A DNA stretch of 64,000 nucleotides from Gammaproteobacteria bacterium (GTDB taxonomy: Bacteria; Pseudomonadota; Gammaproteobacteria; Pseudomonadales; Pseudohongiellaceae): assembly GCA_002706685.1 (NCBI GenBank), contig PALV01000021.1, positions 124,001 through 188,000 on the forward strand, read 5' to 3'. Positions 9,642 through 20,271 of this stretch are shown here, in pieces. Position 1 is the first letter of the stretch. Each line of letters begins with the position of its first letter. A program made the translations under genes and the position numbers. A model generated the notes under the pieces. It worked only from the letters and a program-made list of their open reading frames with translations, was not told where the DNA came from and searched no databases.

Positions 9642-11504
9642 TTATTCAGATCGCAGCTTGAAGACCAGAATCGCATTGCCTGGCATCTGGCTGAATGTTG
9701 CGTAACCAGAACTCACTACCATATATTCGCCAGAGAGCACCGGACCGGTGGCATCGATGGAACCACCTCGTGTCTCCACATTATTGATGGTCTGATAGTC
9801 CTGAACCGTGTTGAATTCCCAGACCAGCTCGCCGGTCTGCGCATCGTGTGCAAACAGATAACCATTCAGTGAGCTGGCAATCACAACATCGTCACTGCTG
9901 GTAGCCGGGCCAGAGTAGGCCTCCATGCAGCCCTGCTGTCCTTCCTGACAGCGCTCAGGTGCCGGTGCATACCAGAGCACTTCACCGGTTTTCATATCTA
10001 CAGCGTGCAGGCCGGGCATCGGGGTGATGCCGTTGCTGTTCAGACCACCGCGATCAGAAACCGGCACATACAGCACATCACCATCAAAACTCATACCCCA
10101 GTGGATGCCACCCAGCGCGCCACCACGTCCCACTCGTGTTGACCACAGCAATTCGCCATTGTTATCGGGATCCAGTCCGACCAGGACTGCACCCTTGGTA
10201 CCGGCGACCACGATATCCTGCCCGTTGGACAGGGTTGTTGTCACGATGGGTGCACCGATGTCGACATCCGGACCAGCGTCCGGGCAGTTGGGTTGCTCAC
10301 GCCCCAGCGCACAGGCCATGGTAAAAGCATCATCGGCTGTGGTCTGATGGATCCATTCGATATCACCACTGTCCATATTAAATGCAATCACCGAGTCGCT
10401 GCTGTTGCTGGCCGGGCGACTGTAGTTCTGCCCGGTGCCGGCATAGACGATGCGGCGCTCGGGGTCGATACTCGGGGCCTGCCAGATAGGCGCGCCCGAC
10501 GGGGCATAGAATGGGTTGCCGAGACTATTCTCACCTGCCAGTGTTGCCTCTTCCATGACATAGGTATGCCATAGTTTGATACCGGTATCGAGATCAAACG
10601 CAGCAACATTACCGCGGAACGTACAGCAGTGATGGTCAGGTCGACCGGCAGCACTGACTTCAGCCGAAGACACTGGCACAAAGATTTTGTTGTCATAAAC
10701 AACGGGTGAACCTGTGCTGACCGCGTAAGGATGCGGGTCAACTTCGGCGCTCCACTTCAGCTCGCCAGTCCGCGCATCCAGGACATGCAGCTGGTTCGAC
10801 ACGTCGGCGATCACTGCCAGCCAGGTGTCATGTGTACTGGAGAAAGCGATGGTGACCGCGGCCCGCACTTCGCGTGGTGCTTCAAAGGTCCAGTAGTCAC
10901 AACCAGTTTCCAGGTCCATGGCGCGCACTTCACCACTGGTGCTGCCCAGGATCATCACATCATTAATGATGGTTGGCTGGGCGCGTGCGACGGATGCGTT
11001 TTCCAGCCCGTATGCCCAGACCAGCTCCAGTTGACCGATATTGCTGGCATTAATGGCGGTGCCCGTCGCAGCCTGGTGGCGGGGATTGCTCAATCCGTTC
11101 CCCCAGCCATTCCAGTTACTGGCAAGTGACAGGTCAAATTCTGGCATGGGCAACTCACAGCGGGACGATGCGACGGACATTTCAGTGCTCTCCTCGCGCA
11201 TCGGTTCGCCGGCCAGATACTCGGACAGGGCAATACGCTGCTCAGCCGTCAGCGCGGCGCCCTGCGGTTGCATGATACCTTCTGTCAAAGCACGAAAAAT
11301 GCTGTTCGCGGTATAAGTTGTCAGAGAGTCGCGAGGTGGAGTCCGGTCATCCTGTGGGGCGGTATGACACATGGCACAATACTGGGTATAGAGACTGTCA
11401 CCATCCAGATTTTCCGCAGCCTGAACACCAGCCACCAATGCGGCATTAACCAGCAATGAGCCAACGAACAGCGATGCGAGCAAGCGCCGACTGTGTTTTA
11501 ACAT
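9642..11504 (-). CDS. PQQ-binding beta-propeller protein with N-terminal cytochrome c (polyvinyl-alcohol-dehydrogenase-like)
   Basis: Signal peptide; CAMCH heme motif; repeated propeller blades (VRAMDLETGCDYWTFEAP, VLDARTGELKWSAEV); vicinal cysteines HHCCTFRGNVAAFD. Confidence 0.82.
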   Translation of the reverse strand: MLKHSRRLLASLFVGSLLVNAALVAGVQAAENLDGDSLYTQYCAMCHTAPQDDRTPPRDSLTTYTANSIFRALTEGIMQPQGAALTAEQRIALSEYLAGEPMREESTEMSVASSRCELPMPEFDLSLASNWNGWGNGLSNPRHQAATGTAINASNIGQLELVWAYGLENASVARAQPTIINDVMILGSTSGEVRAMDLETGCDYWTFEAPREVRAAVTIAFSSTHDTWLAVIADVSNQLHVLDARTGELKWSAEVDPHPYAVSTGSPVVYDNKIFVPVSSAEVSAAGRPDHHCCTFRGNVAAFDLDTGIKLWHTYVMEEATLAGENSLGNPFYAPSGAPIWQAPSIDPERRIVYAGTGQNYSRPASNSSDSVIAFNMDSGDIEWIHQTTADDAFTMACALGREQPNCPDAGPDVDIGAPIVTTTLSNGQDIVVAGTKGAVLVGLDPDNNGELLWSTRVGRGGALGGIHWGMSFDGDVLYVPVSDRGGLNSNGITPMPGLHAVDMKTGEVLWYAPAPERCQEGQQGCMEAYSGPATSSDDVVIASSLNGYLFAHDAQTGELVWEFNTVQDYQTINNVETRGGSIDATGPVLSGEYMVVSSGYATFSQMPGNAILVFKLRSE

Positions 11505-11782
11505 ACCACTCCCCTATCAACATAAAACGTCATATTAGGCGTACACATTCTTGGTTTACTGTAATCAGTAATGCCCTTCTGAGAACGACCGGCAAGGCAA
11601 CTGATTTTTCCTTCGATGTTACCGCAATCGCCCATCAAAGCGAACACATGATCGATCTGCCGAGTGTTGGATACGGCAAAGTCATACGCTTCTGGCCCTC
11701 GGACAGCCCGATGGTGTATAGTTCGCGGCAAGAAAGTCCCTGCCATAACAAGCACATGCAAGCCCTGAAGGAGTGACAGCCG

Positions 11783-13462
11783 ATGAGTAACGATAAGACA
11801 CGCAAATACTCCAGCCAGGTTGTCGATGGTGTCGAGCACGCGGCAAGCCGCGCCATGTTGCACGCCGTCGGTTTCACGCGCGAAGACTTCCGCAAACCCC
11901 AGGTCGGAATTGCCTCCACCTGGAGCATGGTGACGCCGTGCAACATGCATATCAACGACCTTGCCGAGCACGTCAATCGAGGCGTCGACAGTGCCAGCGG
12001 CAAGGGTGTCATCTACAACACGATCACCATATCCGATGGCATATCCATGGGTACCGAAGGCATGAAGTACTCTCTGGTGTCCCGGGAAATCATTGCCGAC
12101 TCGATAGAAGCGGTATCCGGCTGCATGGGGCACGATGGCATAATCGCTATTGGCGGCTGTGACAAAAACATGCCGGGCTGCCTGATGGGGCTGGCAAGGT
12201 TGAACCGCCCTTCTCTGTTCATTTATGGCGGCACCATCCTGCCAGGCAAGAACCACACTGACATCGTCTCGGTTTTTGAAGCGGTGGGCGGTCATGCAGC
12301 TGGCAATGTCTCCGATATCGAACTGCGCCAGATCGAGGAAACCGCCATCCCTGGCCCCGGCTCCTGTGGTGGCATGTATACAGCCAACACCATGGCCTCT
12401 GCAATCGAAGCTCTCGGCATGAGTCTGCCTAACAGCTCAGCCCAGAATGCCATCTCCAAAGAAAAACAGGACGACTGCCTGAGGGCGGGTGCGGCCATCA
12501 TGAATCTGATCGAACGGGACATCAAACCCTCCGACATCATGACACGGGCAGCCTTTGAAAATGCCATCAAGGTCGTCATTGCGCTGGGCGGATCCACCAA
12601 CGCTGTGCTGCACCTGATTGCCATGGCACACACGATCGGCGTGACCATCACGCTGGATGATTTCAGCAGAATCGGAAAAACCACACCAGTGCTTGCCGAC
12701 CTTCGCCCCAGCGGTCAGTACCTTATGTCCGAGCTGATCGAGATTGGCGGCATCCAGCCATTGATGAAGCGCATGCTGGATGCCGGCATGCTGGATGGCA
12801 ACTGCCTGACTGTAACGGGTAAAACGCTGGCGGAAAATCTGGCTGATGTGGCTCCCTACCCGGACGATCAGAAAATAATCTATCCTTTCGACAAACCCAT
12901 CAAGAAAGACAGCCATCTGGTGGTCATGAAGGGCAACCTGGCCCCCGAAGGTGCCGTCGCCAAGATCACTGGCAAGGAAGGCCTGACCTTTACTGGACGA
13001 GCACGCGTGTTTCAGTCGGAAGAAGACTCTCTCAAGGGTATCCTTGATGGCAGCGTTGTCTCAGGTGACGTGATTGTTATTCGTTACGAAGGCCCACGCG
13101 GCGGACCCGGTATGCGTGAAATGTTGAGCCCCACATCCGCCATCATGGGGCGTGGCCTTGGCAAGGATGTGGCACTGATCACAGACGGCAGGTTCTCTGG
13201 TGGCAGCCATGGGTTCGTGGTCGGTCATGTGACGCCGGAAGCCTTTGCCGGTGGCCCCATCGCCATCGTAGAAGATGGTGACCAAATTACCATTGACGCA
13301 GAGACGTGCCAGATCACACTACATATTGACGACAGCGAAATAGAAAACAGATTGAAGAGTTGGCAGCCCCCAGCCCCTCGCTACAAGCGTGGCGTGCTGG
13401 CAAAATACGCGCGCACCGTTGCCTCGGCGTCCGAGGGCGCTGTCACTGATCGCGATATATAA
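11783..13462 (+). CDS. ilvD: Dihydroxy-acid dehydratase
   Basis: [83 protein letters not shown]. Confidence 0.95.
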   Translation: MSNDKTRKYSSQVVDGVEHAASRAMLHAVGFTREDFRKPQVGIASTWSMVTPCNMHINDLAEHVNRGVDSASGKGVIYNTITISDGISMGTEGMKYSLVSREIIADSIEAVSGCMGHDGIIAIGGCDKNMPGCLMGLARLNRPSLFIYGGTILPGKNHTDIVSVFEAVGGHAAGNVSDIELRQIEETAIPGPGSCGGMYTANTMASAIEALGMSLPNSSAQNAISKEKQDDCLRAGAAIMNLIERDIKPSDIMTRAAFENAIKVVIALGGSTNAVLHLIAMAHTIGVTITLDDFSRIGKTTPVLADLRPSGQYLMSELIEIGGIQPLMKRMLDAGMLDGNCLTVTGKTLAENLADVAPYPDDQKIIYPFDKPIKKDSHLVVMKGNLAPEGAVAKITGKEGLTFTGRARVFQSEEDSLKGILDGSVVSGDVIVIRYEGPRGGPGMREMLSPTSAIMGRGLGKDVALITDGRFSGGSHGFVVGHVTPEAFAGGPIAIVEDGDQITIDAETCQITLHIDDSEIENRLKSWQPPAPRYKRGVLAKYARTVASASEGAVTDRDI

Positions 13463-13474
13463 AGGGGCTCCAGT

Positions 13475-14425
13475 ATGCTGATTCGATACCAGCTCGATAA
13501 ACAGCGACATCTGATACCCAGCCAGGGCGAGATTACCAGTGACTCATTGGCCGCGGCGATGTGGCTGGACCTGGTCAACCCGGATGATGATGAACGCAAC
13601 CTGATCGAAAGCCTGCATAGCCAGCCGCTGCCAGACACTGAAGACGTTGAGGAGATCGAGGCCTCCGCACGCTCCTATCAGGACGAAGCCGGCCTGCACG
13701 TTCACTCGCTTTTTCTGCACAAGAGCGATGAGCGCCATCGCAATACCAGCGTTGCGTTTACCCTGACAGACACACAGCTTATTACTCTCAGGGAGCGCGA
13801 GATTCCTGCGTTCCGTCTGATGCGTATGCGTGGTCGGCGTCTTCGCGGACTGGCTGAAGATCCGGTAGCCATTCTGCTCAGCCTGTTCGAAATCAAGATC
13901 GATGACCTGGCGGATACGCTGGAAGAGGTTTATACCCAGCTTGAGGAAACCAGTAATCTGGTACTGGAAGACAACGACACTGATATCGAGGATGCACTGG
14001 ACGAACTTGCCCGTCAGGAAGATACCAACGGCAAGGTCCGCCTCTGCCTGATGGATACCCAACGGGCGCTGAGCTTCCTGCTGCGTCGGGGCAAACTGTC
14101 AGCGGTCCATGCTGAAACCGCACGCGAACTGCTGCGTGACATTGATTCACTGCTGCCACATAACAGTTTTGTATTCGACAAAATCAACTTTCTGATGGAC
14201 GCTGCTCAGGGTTTTATCAGCATCCAGCAGAACCAGATCATCAAGACCTTCTCTATCGCCGCTGTGGTGTTTTTACCACCGACTGTGATTGCCAGCATCT
14301 ATGGCATGAACTTCGACTTTATTCCGGAGCTGGAATGGAGCATGGGCTACCCCTGGGCACTGGGATTGATGGTGCTGTCCGGTGTCGCGCCGTATGTGTT
14401 TTTTAAACTGAAAGGCTGGCTGTAA
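13475..14425 (+). CDS. CorA-family divalent cation transporter
   Basis: C-terminal YGMNFDFIPELEWSMGYPWALGLMVL (GMN motif plus second TM helix); acidic/coiled N-terminal domain. Confidence 0.88.
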   Translation: MLIRYQLDKQRHLIPSQGEITSDSLAAAMWLDLVNPDDDERNLIESLHSQPLPDTEDVEEIEASARSYQDEAGLHVHSLFLHKSDERHRNTSVAFTLTDTQLITLREREIPAFRLMRMRGRRLRGLAEDPVAILLSLFEIKIDDLADTLEEVYTQLEETSNLVLEDNDTDIEDALDELARQEDTNGKVRLCLMDTQRALSFLLRRGKLSAVHAETARELLRDIDSLLPHNSFVFDKINFLMDAAQGFISIQQNQIIKTFSIAAVVFLPPTVIASIYGMNFDFIPELEWSMGYPWALGLMVLSGVAPYVFFKLKGWL

Positions 14426-14475
14426 CGTAAGAACCTGACGCTATAAATAACAAAAACATATGTGATGGGGTCATC

Positions 14476-15852
14476 ATGAAGTCTACGTGGCACGCGCTGG
14501 TCAATCGATCCATCAACATCCGTCAGGGCGAAGGCCCTTCGCTGTTTCTTTCAGCCCTGTATTATTTCCTGCTGCTCTGCGCCTATTACATTATCCGCCC
14601 CATTCGCGATGATATGGGCGCTGCTGGCGGCGTCGAGAACCTCGCCTGGCTGTTTACCGGCACGCTGATTGGCATGATGCTCTTGCACCCCGTGTATACC
14701 GCCATGGTGGCGCGTTTTACCCGACGGCAGTTCATTGCTCTGGTTTATCGCTTTTTTATCGCCCAGCTGATCATATTCTATCTGGCCTTTCAGGCGCTTG
14801 ATGGCATCAGTGAAGTCTGGGCCGGCCGCGTGTTTTTTATCTGGGCCAGCGTATTCAATCTGTTTGTAGTGTCGGTGTTCTGGTCGCTGGTCAACGACGT
14901 ATTCCGCCCCTCGCAAAGTAAACGGCTGTTCGGAGTCATAGCTGTCGGCGGTACCGCAGGTGCCCTGATGGGGTCAACAATTACCTCCATCCTCTCTTCA
15001 GCACTGGGGCCGGTAACTCTGCTGCTGGTATCCGCCGCCCTGCTGGAGATCGCTGCGCGTGTCTCACGTTATCTCAGCGACAACGAACAATCCCTTGCCA
15101 TGGCTGCCATCGATGATGAAGCAACAGGTCAGGACAAAGACATGCGGAATATCGAAAGACCCGATGCCGCCACCCTCACGCAACAGGTCAGCGACAAACA
15201 GAAAGAAATCATTGGTGGCGGTGTCTGGGAGGGACTGACGCATGTGATGCGCTCACCTTACCTGCTCGGTATTGCGCTATTGATGCTGATGTTTACCATC
15301 GTGTCGACCTATCTGTATTTTGCGCAGATCGCCATCGTCAATGAAGCTTTTGGTGATGACCGGGTAGCCCGTACACAGCTGTTCGCTAACCGCGATGTGA
15401 TCGTCAACTCAATTACACTGGTCGTGCAGATGTTTCTGACCGGTCGCATTCTGCGCTGGTTGGGCATTGGCGTGAGTCTGGCTTTACTGCCACTGGTCAG
15501 TTTCGTCGGCTTCGGCATGCTCGCCGTTGCACCGGTGTTACTCGTGGTCATTGCTTTCGACGTGATCAGACGCGCCGGCAATTTTGCCATTCAGCGACCG
15601 GCGCGTGAGTCGCTGTACACGGTCGTGTCACGCACTGACAAATACAAGGCCAAAAACTTCAATGACACCTTTGTCTATCGGGTCGGCGATCAGGTCGGTG
15701 CCTGGTCATACACCGCGATGGCATGGTTTGGCATGGGACTGACAGGTCTCGCCTTGACCATGCTGCCAGTGTCACTGTTATGGTTTTTCCTTGCGCTGTG
15801 GCTTGGCCGCAAATACAAAGATACCTATCAGGAGCAGACTGAAAGTCGCTGA
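14476..15852 (+). CDS. MFS-fold transporter resembling the nucleotide (ATP:ADP/NTT) carrier-like family
   Basis: About 12 hydrophobic segments; IRQGEGPSLFLSALYYFLLLCAYYIIRPIRDDMG and SVFWSLVNDVFRPSQSKRLFGVIAVGGTAGALMGS. Confidence 0.6.
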   Translation: MKSTWHALVNRSINIRQGEGPSLFLSALYYFLLLCAYYIIRPIRDDMGAAGGVENLAWLFTGTLIGMMLLHPVYTAMVARFTRRQFIALVYRFFIAQLIIFYLAFQALDGISEVWAGRVFFIWASVFNLFVVSVFWSLVNDVFRPSQSKRLFGVIAVGGTAGALMGSTITSILSSALGPVTLLLVSAALLEIAARVSRYLSDNEQSLAMAAIDDEATGQDKDMRNIERPDAATLTQQVSDKQKEIIGGGVWEGLTHVMRSPYLLGIALLMLMFTIVSTYLYFAQIAIVNEAFGDDRVARTQLFANRDVIVNSITLVVQMFLTGRILRWLGIGVSLALLPLVSFVGFGMLAVAPVLLVVIAFDVIRRAGNFAIQRPARESLYTVVSRTDKYKAKNFNDTFVYRVGDQVGAWSYTAMAWFGMGLTGLALTMLPVSLLWFFLALWLGRKYKDTYQEQTESR

Positions 15853-16976
15853 TCAGAAGTCGATGACCCCGATCAGCGAAACATTGCTTCTTGAGCGGCG
15901 ATCGCGTGTGTGATGGTAGTAGTCGTAGAACACCTGCACACGCTTGCCACGTGCCAGCTGTCTGACAATTCCTACCGTCCCTGTCACAACAGAGCGGTCA
16001 TCAATCGGAAAGGCCATATTGGTATCAAACTGATAGTCGTAGGCCAGCTCGCCAAACATGCTCCAGTCACTTCCCTCACGGAAAGAGCGGCTGACATTAA
16101 AGCCGCTGCGCAGCAATGACAGACGCTCGTGGCGACCGAAGGGCTCGGAGGTCTGTCGCCCGAGGCTGTCGGTAAACTGCTCGTAGCGATTGTCCAGCAC
16201 CTGCAGACTCGTGGTCCATCGCAGCACTGAACGCTCAGGTAGAAATGGCAGTTGATTGGGGTAGAAACGTCCGATCAGGTCTGCCTGCAGATACTGCCGT
16301 GTGTATTCATTGTCCCGAGCGATATTAAGGCGGCCAGCAGGTGTATTTACATTGACCTCGCTGTCACCCTGATACTTCAGATGGTCGTATCGAATACCGG
16401 CTGACCACACGGGCCCAAAAGACATGCCTGCATCGAAACGTGGTCCGAAAGACTGCCCCCGGGAACGGCCATCGGCGTATAGAATATCCGCTGTCGTCTC
16501 TTCGGCGCCCATGCCAATACTGACAAAGGACTGAGCGGTCGGCGCATACACAATACCCAGGTCCAGACGATCACTGCGGCTCTGTACCCTGCCCGGTTCA
16601 TCGCGGCCGGCCACTCGAACCAGCACACGCCCGAACACAGGACGGGCCACATTATCAAAGATCGGAATCAGGGAGTCATTCTGAGTTACCCAGGTATTGC
16701 TCCGCGAGCGCATATCATCAGCGTCAGGTGCCCCAGGACGACCCTGCGCTCCCTGATACAAACGCTGAGCAGTCTGATAACTGACGGCCCGGTTGACCAT
16801 CTCGCCAAAATCACTGCCGGATGAACAAAAAGCCCGGAGGCCCGACTCACCCATGGCAGCCATCCATTGCCCCCTTTCCTGGGGGTCGAAGCATGGCTCG
16901 ACATGGCATAAACGCTGGCAACGCCCAGCGTCGCCGTCAGTTTAAAAAGATTTCTTGCAAACTGTCTCTGGAACAT
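15853..16976 (-). CDS. Predicted outer-membrane beta-barrel-like protein; signal peptide and mature part lie in different frames (apparent -1 frameshift near 16860-16890)
   Basis: Signal peptide MFQRQFARNLFKLTATLGVASVYAMSSHA in the frame starting at 16976; mature part in frame 15853-16863 ends VSLIGVIDF (C-terminal Phe typical of OMPs). Frame switch near C5/G5 runs. Confidence 0.55.
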
Positions 16977-17028
16977 AACAACTACCTGTCGAAAAAAAAA
17001 TCAGCGCACAATGTCATCAGACAAAAAT

Positions 17029-18174
17029 TTATGCACATTTTTTCAGAAGCAGGCTTCCAATCGAGTAGCCGGCACCAAAGGAACACAATACACCCAGCTC
17101 TCCAGGCAACATGTCCTGATGGTGCAGGTTGAACGCTATGATCGACCCCGCCGATGCTGTATTGGCATAGCGGTCCAGTACGATGGGAGCTTCGTCGCCA
17201 TCAGGCATGCGTCCAAGCAGTTTTTTTGAAATCAACTGATTCATATTGATGTTTGCCTGGTGCAACCACCAGCGGCGGACATCCTCTGGCTGGTAACCGT
17301 GAAGGCGCAGATGCTCGGCCAGGTGCTCAGCAGCCATCGGGCAGACTTCCTTGAACACTGAGCGGCCTTCCTGATGGAAGAGTTTGTCAGCCGTGAAGGG
17401 ATCTCCGTCGTAGGCGCGTGACATATAACCAAAATTGGAACGTATGTTGTTGGAATAAAGCGTTTTCGCCTGCGTGCCCAGCACGTCAAACTGGTGTTCA
17501 CTGCTGGCAAGGTCCTTGCGCTCCACAATGACTGCCGTGGCCACGTCACCGAAGATGAAGTGACTGTCACGATCGCGGTAGTTAACCTGCGGTGACACCA
17601 GCTCGGGATTGATAACCAGCACTGCACGCGCAGTACCGGCTCGGACCATTTCGTAGGCACGGTGCAGGGCGAAGGTAGCCGCTGAACAGGCAACCAGCAT
17701 GTCAAAACCAAAGCCGTTTATACCCAGTTCATGCTGAACTTCGATCGCAATCGCCGGGTAGGCACGCTGGGTGTAGGCGCAACTGACAACCACTGCATCA
17801 ATATCTGAACCGGTTTTGTTGGCTGCTGCCATTGCCTTGCGCGCAGCATGCAGGGCAATCTCCGCCTGGTGACTGAGTTCGCCGTCAGCGCGTTCTTCTA
17901 TCCTGGGACGCATACGATCGATATCCAGAATCCCGTCCTTGACGTAGACGTAGCGTTGCTTGATACCGCTGGCCTTCTCTATGAAGTCTGCATCCGATTT
18001 CATTACCGGTTTGACTTCACCTGCTTCGATACCAGCGGCATGCTCCTGATTGAACTTGTCGGCATAGGCATTTAGTGCCTCGACCAGCTCATGATTGGTT
18101 ACTACGTGTTCAGGTGTCCATAGACCAACACCACTGATCACTACCTGCTCAATTGAGTTAAGCAAACGCATCAA
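17029..18174 (-). CDS. 3-oxoacyl-ACP synthase III family protein (FabH-like)
   Basis: Cys-His-Asn triad context: DMLVACSAATFAL, WWLHQANINMNQ, YANTASAGSIIAFN; FIFGDVATAVIVE. Confidence 0.88.
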   Translation of the reverse strand: MMRLLNSIEQVVISGVGLWTPEHVVTNHELVEALNAYADKFNQEHAAGIEAGEVKPVMKSDADFIEKASGIKQRYVYVKDGILDIDRMRPRIEERADGELSHQAEIALHAARKAMAAANKTGSDIDAVVVSCAYTQRAYPAIAIEVQHELGINGFGFDMLVACSAATFALHRAYEMVRAGTARAVLVINPELVSPQVNYRDRDSHFIFGDVATAVIVERKDLASSEHQFDVLGTQAKTLYSNNIRSNFGYMSRAYDGDPFTADKLFHQEGRSVFKEVCPMAAEHLAEHLRLHGYQPEDVRRWWLHQANINMNQLISKKLLGRMPDGDEAPIVLDRYANTASAGSIIAFNLHHQDMLPGELGVLCSFGAGYSIGSLLLKKCA

Positions 18175-18207
18175 GCTATTCCTTTGTATCTGTTTGGCAA
18201 AATTGAA

Positions 18208-19503
18208 TCAATCGGTGATCGCTGCATAGGTCAGTGCCTTGAACGTGGCACGCAGAGGAACACGGACATTCATATGCTGGATCATGACAATACCGATCAG
18301 GTCTTCGACAGGATCGATCCAGAAAATGGTACCTGCGGCACCGCCCCAGTAATACTCACCGTCCGAACCAACACCACCAGCGGCTGTCTGATCTTCCACC
18401 ACTGCAAACCCGAGACCGAAGCCAGTACCGTTTACAAAACCTGGCAATGTCTGCGGGTCATGTGCACCCTGATCACCAAAAATGCCTGGAAGATGGTTCT
18501 GTGTCATGTACTCCAGAGTCTTGTTGCCAATGATGCGCGCGCCATCAAGCTCACCACCGTTAAGTACCATCTGGGCGAAACGCATATAGTCTTCCGCGGT
18601 GGACAGCAGACCGCCACCACCGGACTCGAAGGTCATACGGTTCACAAAATTGCTATTGGCAGGATTGTCAGCGATTTCCAGCTGACCAGATTGCGGATTG
18701 TAACTATGATTGGTACCGAAGCGGTTCAGCTTTTCCTGTGGCACCTGGAAAAAGGTATCCTGCATCTGCAGCGGCTCGAAGATGCGGGTCTCAAAGAACT
18801 CGCCCAGTGTCATGCCTGATACCGCTTCGACAAGCGCACCGAGAACGTCAGTTGAAACACTGTAATGAAAACGCGTGCCGGGCTGATACTGCAATGGTAT
18901 CTGTCCCAGTCGCTCAATGAAGGTATCCAGATCCGGCGCCGCCATGACGTTGGCGTCCCGATACTGGCGGTCAACCATGGTGTCGCCGAATACGCCGTAA
19001 GTAAGGCCTGAGGTGTGCGTCATCAGCATCTGCACGGTCATCGGACGCTCTGGTGCAACCAGGGCACCGCCTGGTCCTGCCACGCGAACATTGCGGAAAG
19101 CCGGCAGATATTTCTCCACCGGGTCGGTAAGAAGCAGCTTGCCTTCCTCGTACAACATCATCACGGCCAGCGTGGTGATCGGTTTGGTCATTGAGTAGAT
19201 ACGGAATATGCTGTCCTGCTCAACATCCTGACCAGTCTGCTGATTGATATCGCCATAGGCATCAAAATGAACGATTTCCCCGCGACGGGCAATCATGCTG
19301 ACGACGCCTACCAGCTCGCCATCGTCCACATATTGATTCAAAACCGGTGCGATACGCTCCAGGCGCTCTGAAGACATACCGACCGATTCAGGCGAACCAT
19401 AGGAGAGATTGTCGGCTGCTGCTGTGGAAACCAGCGTCAGGGCCGCGCCCAGAAATGCTGCAGCCCTCAGAACCTGTCGGCCCGAGAATGTCTTCAATTG
19501 CAT
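18208..19503 (-). CDS. Serine hydrolase, class C beta-lactamase family, secreted
   Basis: SxxK motif YSMTKPITTLAVM; YSVSTD; signal peptide MQLKTFSGRQVLRAAAFLGAALTLVSTAAA; start refined to 19503 by SD (AAAGGGGTGGGG). The listed ORF extends to 19683. Confidence 0.87.
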   Translation of the reverse strand: MQLKTFSGRQVLRAAAFLGAALTLVSTAAADNLSYGSPESVGMSSERLERIAPVLNQYVDDGELVGVVSMIARRGEIVHFDAYGDINQQTGQDVEQDSIFRIYSMTKPITTLAVMMLYEEGKLLLTDPVEKYLPAFRNVRVAGPGGALVAPERPMTVQMLMTHTSGLTYGVFGDTMVDRQYRDANVMAAPDLDTFIERLGQIPLQYQPGTRFHYSVSTDVLGALVEAVSGMTLGEFFETRIFEPLQMQDTFFQVPQEKLNRFGTNHSYNPQSGQLEIADNPANSNFVNRMTFESGGGGLLSTAEDYMRFAQMVLNGGELDGARIIGNKTLEYMTQNHLPGIFGDQGAHDPQTLPGFVNGTGFGLGFAVVEDQTAAGGVGSDGEYYWGGAAGTIFWIDPVEDLIGIVMIQHMNVRVPLRATFKALTYAAITD

Positions 19504-19923
19504 ACCCCACCCCTTTCTATTGTGATTCTTGTACGTCGTTATTCGTTTTTTATGAACAGGTTCAGATGATAACTCAGCACCCCGGATATTGTAATACTCT
19601 GCTGCAGGCTGGCTTTTCCGACAAGGGAGCGCAAGGACTGCTGTCACACTGAGCCTCAGGAAGTGTTGGTCAGTGAGAAACAATCAAAATACTCGTTGAC
19701 ATTCCAGGAACCTGCTGTAGACTGCGCGATAAGCCAGAATACCGGCTATATTTATGTCTGCAATACGAAGTGCCGCAATCAGTCCCTCGTTCTGTATCTC
19801 ATATTTGTAATCGTATTTGAGCTTCGTGCTTTTAAGCTTGATGCTTTAGGAGCGTTTATCCACTTTGACGCCGGGCGTGACCGCCAGGGTCGGACAAAGT
19901 GTTATTAATACCTATTTAATACC

Positions 19924-19940
19924 GCTGCAACATTTGCAGC
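19924..19940 (+). promoter_or_regulatory. Stem-loop just upstream of the cold-shock gene SD
   Basis: Perfect hairpin GCTGCAA-CAT-TTGCAGC followed by AACAAGGA and the ATG at 19957. Confidence 0.4.
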
Positions 19941-19956
19941 AACAAGGAAATTCAGT

Positions 19957-20163
19957 ATGTCTACAGTTACCGGCCAGGTGAAATTTTTCAACGAAACCAA
20001 AGGCTTTGGCTTCATTCAGCAGGACAACGGTCCTGATGTCTTCGTTCACTACAGCGCCATCAAATCAGACGGCTTCAAGACTCTGGCAGAAGGCCAGCGT
20101 GTTGAGTTCACAGTTTCGCAAGGCGCCAAAGGCCTGCAGGCTGAGAACGTCATCGGCCTGTAA
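19957..20163 (+). CDS. Cold-shock domain protein (CspA family)
   Basis: [30 protein letters not shown] contains RNP1 (KGFGFI) and RNP2 (VFVHY); 68 aa. Confidence 0.95.
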   Translation: MSTVTGQVKFFNETKGFGFIQQDNGPDVFVHYSAIKSDGFKTLAEGQRVEFTVSQGAKGLQAENVIGL

Positions 20164-20213
20164 GGCATACGCACAGCTTTAGCAGTTCCTTTAGGGGCCA
20201 GCCCCTGACAAAA

Positions 20214-20244
20214 AGGCCCGGATCGCAAGATCCGGGCCTTTTTC
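20214..20244. terminator. Rho-independent terminator, probably bidirectional between csp and the convergent TonB receptor gene
   Basis: AGGCCCGGATC-GCAA-GATCCGGGCCT, 11-bp perfect stem with GCAA loop; T-run after, A-run before. Confidence 0.9.
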
Positions 20245-20271
20245 GTTTCAATCACGCCTTGTCGGCGAAAA

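Noticed and set aside
16860-16895. Programmed -1 ribosomal frameshift in the OMP gene
   Set aside because: The reading AGG AAA GGG GGC does not give a canonical X-XXY-YYZ slippery site in the zero frame; a one-base indel is simpler. Kept as an open frameshift finding, not as recoding.
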